From contig OV884059.1 in NCBI GenBank assembly GCA_930367215.1, positions 19,430,945 to 19,494,944 of the forward strand: a DNA stretch of 64,000 nt, read 5' to 3'. Origin of the DNA: Pollenia angustigena. Taxonomy: Eukaryota; Arthropoda; Insecta; Diptera; Polleniidae. Numbering within the stretch: the first letter of the stretch is position 1; each line of letters begins with the position of its first letter. The notes under the pieces are model-generated. The model saw only the letters and a program-made list of their open reading frames with translations. It did not search any database and had not been told where the DNA came from. This document shows positions 57,873-64,000 of the stretch, piece by piece. A program made the position numbers and the translations under genes.

Positions 57873-57903
57873 AAGTGTTGAACGTGACAGTCGTTCAACA
57901 CTT
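57873..57903. other. 12-bp perfect hairpin
   Basis: AAGTGTTGAACG and CGTTCAACACTT pair perfectly around TGACAGT. Could be a transposon end, a binding site or chance; no tail of T follows that would suggest a terminator. Confidence 0.4.
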
Positions 57904-58249
57904 CAAAAATGCATTAACCTTTTAAACAACAAATATGTTTACGTTCTCTTAACCCTTAAATTATAGCACTAAAGTTTATGGAGGGCGCGATTCTAGGTCA
58001 AAGATAGTGGCAAAAGAAGTAGCGGTTCGAACGCGAAATAAATATAAGTAGTTTTTGTAGCCATGTATAAAAAGGCGTTATTCAGCGAAACCTGACACAA
58101 TTTTTTAGTCAAACTACTTTCAGAATTGTACGTAGCAATGTAACATTAAAATGTCTTGGTTTGATTCCAAAATCTTCTGTATTTTCTTTTTTTTTTTAAG
58201 CCAAAATCTGGGTCGATGACACAACGACGAATGTAAATTGGTATGATGA

Positions 58250-58309
58250 TACTAGTCCCTTGTGGGCTACATTTTACACGCATGTCCTATAGTCCTATTA
58301 TTTGCAGGG
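58250..58309. repeat. end fragment of CCCTGCAAATAA element
   Basis: ACTAGTCCCTTGTGGGCTAC, then AGTCCTATTATTTGCAGGG, matches the last 60 bases of the element at 7571-7944. Confidence 0.65.
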
Positions 58310-58935
58310 TATTTTTTTAAAAGCGTAAAAAGCAACATTAAAAACAAAAACAACAATACATTGTTTTAAGAAATGATAAAAAATAAAAAAGTCTTCTGTT
58401 TCTATGGAAATTGTTTCAACTGCTGAATAGTCATCAGAGCAAGGATTTTTGTGTATTTTTCTTTGTATATGTTTTTTACCAAAGCAATAATTGACGAACG
58501 AAGCTAAACATGGTATGAATGGCAAAGCCAATACGCTGTGCATGACTTTTAAAACAACACCGATGTGTGTGGCTGAGAAAGTTTGATTGCATGAACACAA
58601 ATGAGTGTATTTGATGTTGTTGATTTAATGCGAATTTTTTGCAATCGCACAAAGCCGTTCTCTGGTCGATACGTGACATTTCGAACGTGAAATTTTTTCC
58701 GTAGTAATTTAACTGAATAATGATCAAAACAAAATAAAAATTTACCGTTAATCCGAATAACATATTTCTCTTCGAACTCTTCCTCAGAATATAGACCATG
58801 TAAGAAAATTTTTTTGGAATAATTTTTATCAAATATCACCTCTTTTAAGGAACATAATATTAAAGAAAACATGCAATAAAACATTCTCATAAATAAGAAA
58901 TAACGTTTGCATGACTTTGCAGTCTGATTGTTCAT
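58298..58935 (-). other. cluster of overlapping unrecognised minus-strand ORFs
   Basis: Three minus-strand ORFs of 100, 118 and 128 codons overlap in two or three frames. The longest starts at 58935 (MNNQTAKSCKRYFLFMRMFY) and holds a hydrophobic stretch near residues 11-30. I recognise no family, and AT-rich composition favours long frames. It could be a decayed gene or chance; no repeat ends surround it except the fragment at 58250. Confidence 0.2.
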
Positions 58936-59859
58936 CTAAGCGAAAAAATTTATGGGTAAATTTATAAAATAATCAGCTTTTAATAACTTTGAAATTTTCG
59001 GTTACGGTTTACCTTTTGACGGAAATGCTTATGTAGGCAATATGTCAAATTTTTTAATTTTTCAATTATAATAACCTGGTGATAAGCAAAAGACCAGTTT
59101 TCAAACACTGGATGCTGTGAGATAAAACTATTGAGATAAAAACTGAAAAAATACCTTTTTTAAAAATGGTCCAGCTTACGGATGGCCAACGCTAGAACCA
59201 AAATACTTTGGGATTCATCATAAAATATATCAAGCTTCCTTTTCGGAGGGGTAACAAAATCAGGTTTTTTTTTTTTTTTGAGTTTGCACCAAGGTTAGTG
59301 CTATTGAATAGTTGTTTACACAAAAGTTTCTGAGTTAAAGGGGGTCAAAGTTTGACATTTTGGCCATACAGGTGTTCTCTCTCATCCATGTAACTTAGGT
59401 GTTAGCAAAATTTGTCTCAAGTAGCTTCGATAGCTATCTGATCAATCATTTTAAAAAAAAATTTTTTGTTTTTCTTAATTTTTTTAATTTAAAATGGTTT
59501 TTTAGGCTCAAAATACAGCTTATGTATTTTTGTTTAAGGTAGTTTTGGTCGCTTTTTTGTCCGCCAGTGGCTTATGTATAAAAAAATAATTTTTAACTCA
59601 AGACGAGGGTTTTTCAATTTTTATCATACGAACTATTTTGAATTTTTTCCTATTTGTGTTTAAGTGTTTCTAAAGCCTTAAAAATAAAACTTATACAGAG
59701 AAATTCGACAAATTAACTATCATTTTATACCTTCGATACTGTAATGCCCACAATATGTTAATCCCAGGAATAAAAATCACTTTTTTCTATGGAAATGTTG
59801 ACAAATTAAATAATTTTTTAATTTGTAATAAGAATTAAATTAATATATAATTATACTTC

Positions 59860-60505
59860 GTTAGCGTCTCCTTTTCGTTGACATATTTTTATGCCAACGT
59901 TTATTTTTCTAGGTTTAAACTTGTTTAAATTCTAGCATTTAACCCGCTACTTTAGTAGAACCAAAAAGCTTAAGAAAAATATAAAATTTCCTGTATTTCT
60001 TTTTTTGTTTAAAGTTTCAAAAATTTCAGTATTGTAGTGGCAGCCCATGTCAATGAATGGAGGAAAATGTTTTGTAAAAAAAGTACCAAAAATAGTTTCG
60101 ATTTTCACCTCTTAAATGTTCGAATTTCGAAAAAGTACCAAATTCGTATACGTAGTTTTTTGTAAAGTTTCGAATGTGGTATTAACTTTGTTTCTATGTT
60201 TATTGGTTCAAAAGATAGATGGGGTGGTAAAGAAATACTAAAATTCAGATTTTACCGAATTTCAAAAAAGTACCAGACACCTGTCCGCTTATATTTTGCA
60301 TATCTTTTAGTTTTTGAGATATAATAAGGTTACCGAATTTTCCCGTTTTTACCCCATAAGCATTCGAATTTCGAAGAATCCAGTCTTAGTGGATCGATTT
60401 GGGGAGCGCCCAATCGCTAGTCCAAATTTTAAGTTTCTAGGGTCAGCGGTTTGGGCTGGGCGATGATGAATGAGTCAGTCACTCACTCAACTCTTTTAAA
60501 TATAC
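59860..60505 (-). mobile_element. Helitron family 2, one or two nested fragments
   Basis: 3'-end phrases (plus strand ACTTCGTTAGCGTCTCC and CTAGCATTTAACCCGCTAC) occur at 59863 and 59938, then the body AAAAAGTACCAAATTCGTAT, GATAGATGGGGTGG and CAGTCTTAGTGGATCGATTT as in 44817-45740, and a decayed 5' end near 60505. Minus orientation. Confidence 0.6.
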
Positions 60506-60514
60506 ATATACATA

Positions 60515-60765
60515 CTAGCATTTAACCTGCTACATCGTTATCGTCTCCTTTTCCTTCGTGGACATATTTTTATGCCAAAGTTTATTTAATGTTTTGAAAA
60601 GAAGTACCAAAAATAGTTACGATTTACACCCCTTAAATGTTCGTATTTCGAAAAGGTACCAAATTCATATTCGTATTTTTATGAAAAGTTTCGAATGTGG
60701 TATAAACTTTGTTTCTATGTTTATTGGTTCAAAAAATAGATGGGGTGTCAATCGCACCTTAGATG
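60515..60765 (-). mobile_element. Helitron family 2, 3' fragment
   Basis: On the minus strand it ends GTAGCAGGTTAAATGCTAG before a T, with ACGATAACGATGTAGC just upstream. The body runs only to GATGGGGTGTC, so the 5' half is missing. Confidence 0.6.
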
Positions 60766-60888
60766 CGATCTCTTCTGCATTTCTTTTGAGGTTTGCTCCA
60801 ACACCATCACATGCTCCTTATGGTTAGTTTTGAATAAAACACAAATTATTTAGGAAATTATTATCATTTCTTTTAATAATGATAAAAT

Positions 60889-62041
60889 TGGTATGGTTCA
60901 ATTATGTATGGAACAAAATATCGGCCAAATGGCCGCGGCGACCTCGGCGGCACACCACCATCCGATGGTCCAAATTTTCGATGACGCTGAGTCATAATTG
61001 AGGTTTTTTCTATGCCGTTAATGTGCAGAATTATCTCATCCTTTAACTCTTGAATTGTTGCTGGCTTATCGACGTACACCTTGTCTTTCAAATAACCGCA
61101 AAGAAAGAAGTCCACCGGTGTCAAATTACATGATCTTGGCGGCCAATTGACATCGCCACCACGAGAGATAACACGGCCATTGAATTTGTCGACCCAAATA
61201 GCCATTGTTTCGTTAGCTGTATGGCAAGTGGTAACGTCCTGTTGAAGCCACATGTCCACATCCATATCTTCCAATTCGGACCATAAAAAGTTCGTAATCA
61301 TCTCACGATAGCGAACACCATTCATAGTAAATGCCTGACCGGCCTCATATTGGAAAAAATACGGCCCGATGTTGCCGCCAGCCCATAAACCGCATCAAAC
61401 AGTCACTCTTATTATCATTCGCCAAAATGCTACAATTCTGCTTATTGACAAATCCACTGAGGTGAAAATGTGCATCATCACTAAAGATGATTTTCTTCGA
61501 AAATTGATCATCCACTGTTGCCATTTCTTGCCACTATTCTGACCATTGACGAAGTTCGGAATGTTAAAGAGGCTTTAGTTCTTGAGTCAATTGCAAATTG
61601 TAAGCGTGTAAATGCAAGTCTTTATCCATAATGCTCATCAACGACGAGCGTGAGAGGTGCAATTGTTGGGCACGAAGACGAGTTGAGGTGGACGGCTTTT
61701 CAGCCACACTATCGCGAACAGCAGCAATATATTCTGCAGTACGAGCTTCACGATCATGCACTGGTGTTTTCACATCTCCTACATACCCCGTTTGCTCAAA
61801 TTTGTGCACGATGTTTCCCATTGTACGCACATTTTGACGATAAAATTGACCGAAAAAATCACGAAATGCATTATGATTTGAACGACCATTTTCATAATAA
61901 GCCTGAATAACTTTAACGCGTTGCTCGATTGTGTATCTTTCCATGGTTCAAATTGAGTTAGTCTGAAATTGAGAAATGTAAATGAAATGCAGAAAAAAAC
62001 TTGACGTTTAGGTGTGGCTCACATTCAACATCGGCCCTTTA
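60889..62041 (-). pseudogene. mariner-like transposase, most complete copy (copy C)
   Basis: The start codon at 61944 gives MERYTIEQRVKVIQAYYENG, HNAFRDFFGQFYRQNVRTMG, EYIAAVRDSVAEKPSTSTR and HAYNLQLTQELKPL (126 codons, two DNA-binding helices). After a stop and frameshift comes VDDQFSKKIIFSDDAHFHLS with the first catalytic D, then a deletion, then GGNIGPYFFQ and from 61325 NGVRYREMITNFLW, LQQDVTTCHTANETM (second D), VNWPPRSCNLTPVDFFLCGY, where N replaces the third catalytic D after 36 residues. The right end GGCCCTTT resembles a decayed AAAGGG terminus. Confidence 0.8.
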
Positions 62042-62726
62042 AATTTAATTTGTCAACATTTCTATAAAAAAGTGATTTAATTCCTGGGATTATCATAATA
62101 TGGGTATTACAGTATCAAGGGTATGAAATGCTAGTTGGGTATGTTACATACCGTCGTTAATTTGTCTAGTTCCTCAGCATAAGTTTTATTTTTAAGGTTT
62201 AAGAAACACTTAAACCAAAATAGGAAAAAATTCAAATAAGTGAATATGCAAAATATTGAAAAACCCTCGTCTTGAGTTAAAAATTTTTTTCTTTATACAT
62301 AAGACACTGGCGGCCCAAAAAGAGATCTACCTTAAAAGAAGACTTAAGCTTACTTTTGAGCAAAAAAAAAACATTTCCGCTTAAAAAAAATAAAAAAAAA
62401 AAATTTTTAAATTAAAAAAAACAAAAAAAAAATTTTTCAAATGATTAATCAAATAGCTATTTAGGCTACCTGGGACAAATTTTGCTAAAACTAATAGGTA
62501 ATAAGTTACATGGATGTGAAAGAACACCTGTATGGCCAAAATGACAAACTTTGACAACCTCTAACTCAGAAACTTTTTGACCGGTCTTGTTAAAAATTTG
62601 TGTCTAAACTACTACATCGATTTCAAAATTGGGTCACTTGACATGAAATCCCCCATATATAAACTACAGCTGTACCTGCTTGCACGAATTTCTTTGGTGT
62701 ATGCTTTTTTAGTGTCCATAACACTT

Positions 62727-63920
62727 CGGATCAATATAAGAGTTTTAATGTATGCAGACGATATAGTTTTGATTGCCGAAGAAGTGGATGTTTTACAAAA
62801 AATTATTGATAAATTAGAACAATTCTGTCATATGTGGGCAATGGAAGTAAATCTAACGAAATCGGAAATAATGGTGTTCAGAAAAGCAGGTAGACTTGGT
62901 TCAAGTGAAAAGTGGACGTTTAAAGGAGAAGATGTAAGAATAGTAAATGAGTATAAATATCTTGGAATGTTGCTCACACCAACAATGTCGTTCACAAAGC
63001 ACATAAATCAAAAAACCGATGCTGCAAAATCATGTTTAAATGTAACCTGGAAAAATTTTATAGGCAAAAAAGATGTCTCAATTAAAGCAAAATGGAAAAT
63101 GTTTCTCGCAGTATGTAGGTCAATTCATTCTTACGGGGCACAAATTTGGGGATACTCAAACTTTGATGGTGTAAATAAGCTGAGCAGATATTTTACGAAA
63201 AGAGTCCTTAAACTACCAGACAACACACCAAATTACGTAATCGCTTTAGAAACAAATCAAGAAGAAGGACACTTCTACACGCTCACTCTGCACTTAAAAT
63301 ATATTTCAAAAACTATTTTCGATTATGAAAACCATAGATTACCCCACCTGTTATCCAGAAAAGTAATAATGAAAAATACATATTGGTACAAATATTTTAA
63401 AACCTGGCTAATACAGCACAACGTAGAACACAACAACATTGAACAGAGCAAAATGCTATGGAACAATGCCAACATACTTTTGGTGGAGGAAATGAAAAAT
63501 CGCGCATACCATGCACACGTCAGTGAGGCACGCCAAAGTCAAGATAGAATATATCGTTGTTTAGACCTCACAAAATGTTTAACGTATTGTAATGAGTTTT
63601 TTAACCAATTTCAAATATCATTAATTATGAAAGTCAGGGGAGGTGTTTTGTGGCTAAACGGAACATCTTACCGCGTAGGTGATGATTGTCTTTGTTCCTT
63701 GTGCAACCTTAAAGAGAAGGAAACTGTACAACACTTTTTGGGACGTTGTCCAGTGTTAAAGGAAATAAGACGGCGGTACTTCTGTAATACTTTTTTAACA
63801 GAGGAACAAATGATTAATATCCTTAATGGTGATGAAGTTGCTAGTTGGTCAAACCTTTATAACTATGTAAGAGTTGCTTTAAAATATAGGAAAATGTTGA
63901 TAGAAGAATTCAATTTTTGA
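62727..63920 (+). CDS. LINE reverse transcriptase C-terminal half, open frame
   Basis: The longest open frame in the window. LINE-like sequence starts about 62727 with INIRVLMYADDIVLIAEEVD (the catalytic YADD) and goes on through KSEIMVFRKAGRLGS, EYKYLGMLLTPTMSFTKHIN, AKWKMFLAVCRSIHSYGAQI and a C-terminal zinc-knuckle-like CSLCNLKEKETVQHFLGRCP, ending FNF-stop at 63920. The codons from 62577 to 62726 lie in or next to the inverted arm and are not convincingly LINE. The first half of the polymerase and the endonuclease are missing, so the copy is 5'-truncated, yet about 395 codons are free of stops, pointing to a recent insertion. The 3' end continues A-rich to the window edge. Confidence 0.8.
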   Translation, partial: RINIRVLMYADDIVLIAEEVDVLQKIIDKLEQFCHMWAMEVNLTKSEIMVFRKAGRLGSSEKWTFKGEDVRIVNEYKYLGMLLTPTMSFTKHINQKTDAAKSCLNVTWKNFIGKKDVSIKAKWKMFLAVCRSIHSYGAQIWGYSNFDGVNKLSRYFTKRVLKLPDNTPNYVIALETNQEEGHFYTLTLHLKYISKTIFDYENHRLPHLLSRKVIMKNTYWYKYFKTWLIQHNVEHNNIEQSKMLWNNANILLVEEMKNRAYHAHVSEARQSQDRIYRCLDLTKCLTYCNEFFNQFQISLIMKVRGGVLWLNGTSYRVGDDCLCSLCNLKEKETVQHFLGRCPVLKEIRRRYFCNTFLTEEQMINILNGDEVASWSNLYNYVRVALKYRKMLIEEFNF

Positions 63921-64000
63921 AAATGGAAAAAAAGAAGAAATGAAAAAATCACTATATCTTCCAGCTGACGGTTTTTTTATAAAACCAAGCTGTAAAATTT

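Larger units (their letters stand above)
59321..62580. repeat. pair of inverted ~500-base arms flanking Helitrons and a mariner
   Basis: The left arm 59321-59815 and right arm 62043-62580 are inverted copies (GGCCATACAGGTGTTCT; TCCCAGGAATAAAAATCAC; GAAATGTTGACAAATT). Between them lie Helitron fragments (59860-60770) and a mariner (60889-62041). Either a large foldback element or two inverted copies of one repeat. Confidence 0.65.

Overview
This window looks like AT-rich heterochromatin-like or intergenic DNA from an insect, most probably a higher (brachyceran, Schizophora-type) fly. The clues are the mix of Penelope-like elements, Jockey-type and other LINEs, DUF4817-type mariners, pogo, many hAT, PIF/Harbinger, piggyBac and Tc1 non-autonomous elements, Helitrons, and the 'TATACCCTCCACC' repeat family familiar from fly genomes. 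The species assignment is inference. I found no convincing host protein-coding gene, no rRNA and no intact tRNA gene. Nearly every readable protein is a transposon relic.

Layout. 1-4.2 kb: a GGGCCC-ended MITE, a truncated Penelope-like element followed by two hammerhead-like motifs, and a hAT-like element holding a TAA-flanked MITE. 4.2-9.7 kb: a CCCAGCGGG-ended element, then a composite shell holding a hAT element with a perfect 8-bp target duplication, itself carrying a TTA-flanked MITE, a CCCTGCAAATAA element and a second hAT element with its own perfect 8-bp duplication. 11.4-13.4 kb: a hAT element containing a TATACCC-type repeat and two MITEs. 14.1-16.1 kb: a TATACCC element with 153-bp internal repeats, a foldback MITE and a CCCTGCAAATAA element. 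16.4-17.0 kb: a TA-flanked MITE holding a tRNA-derived SINE. 17.1-21.0 kb: a hAT copy split by a LINE, which is split by another hAT and a MITE.

21.3-23.2 kb: a piggyBac-like MITE and a second TATACCC element. 23.5-24.8 kb: a LINE 3' end and a Penelope-like GIY-YIG relic. 25.1-29.2 kb: a hAT-like element holding a 1.15-kb foldback, an unidentified relic, and a 1.1-kb inverted-repeat element. 29.4-34.7 kb: several broken mariners and a second SINE copy. 34.9-36.1 kb: a hAT relic with transposase remains. 37.4-39.1 kb: a LINE reverse transcriptase followed by a ZBED/SCAND3-like hAT exon. 39.2-42.6 kb: a MITE shell holding a Penelope-like end, a hAT element and a pogo element with its own MITE. 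43.2-46.5 kb: a TIR element holding triplicated inverted tRNA-like repeats and a minus-strand Helitron. 46.7-48.1 kb: a near-perfect 1.4-kb palindrome. 48.2-56.0 kb: five head-to-tail Helitrons built on a ~397-bp unit. 57-64 kb: a hairpin MITE, inverted arms flanking Helitrons and a mariner, and a LINE with a long intact ORF.

The elements do not form a pathway. What ties them together is insertion history: target duplications and truncations let much of the order of insertion be read off directly. The most interesting structures are the Helitron array, the 1.4-kb palindrome, the hammerhead-like motifs behind Penelope-like ORFs, and a set of hAT elements that share one design (a short TIR followed by arrays of a family-specific short motif) with different motifs.
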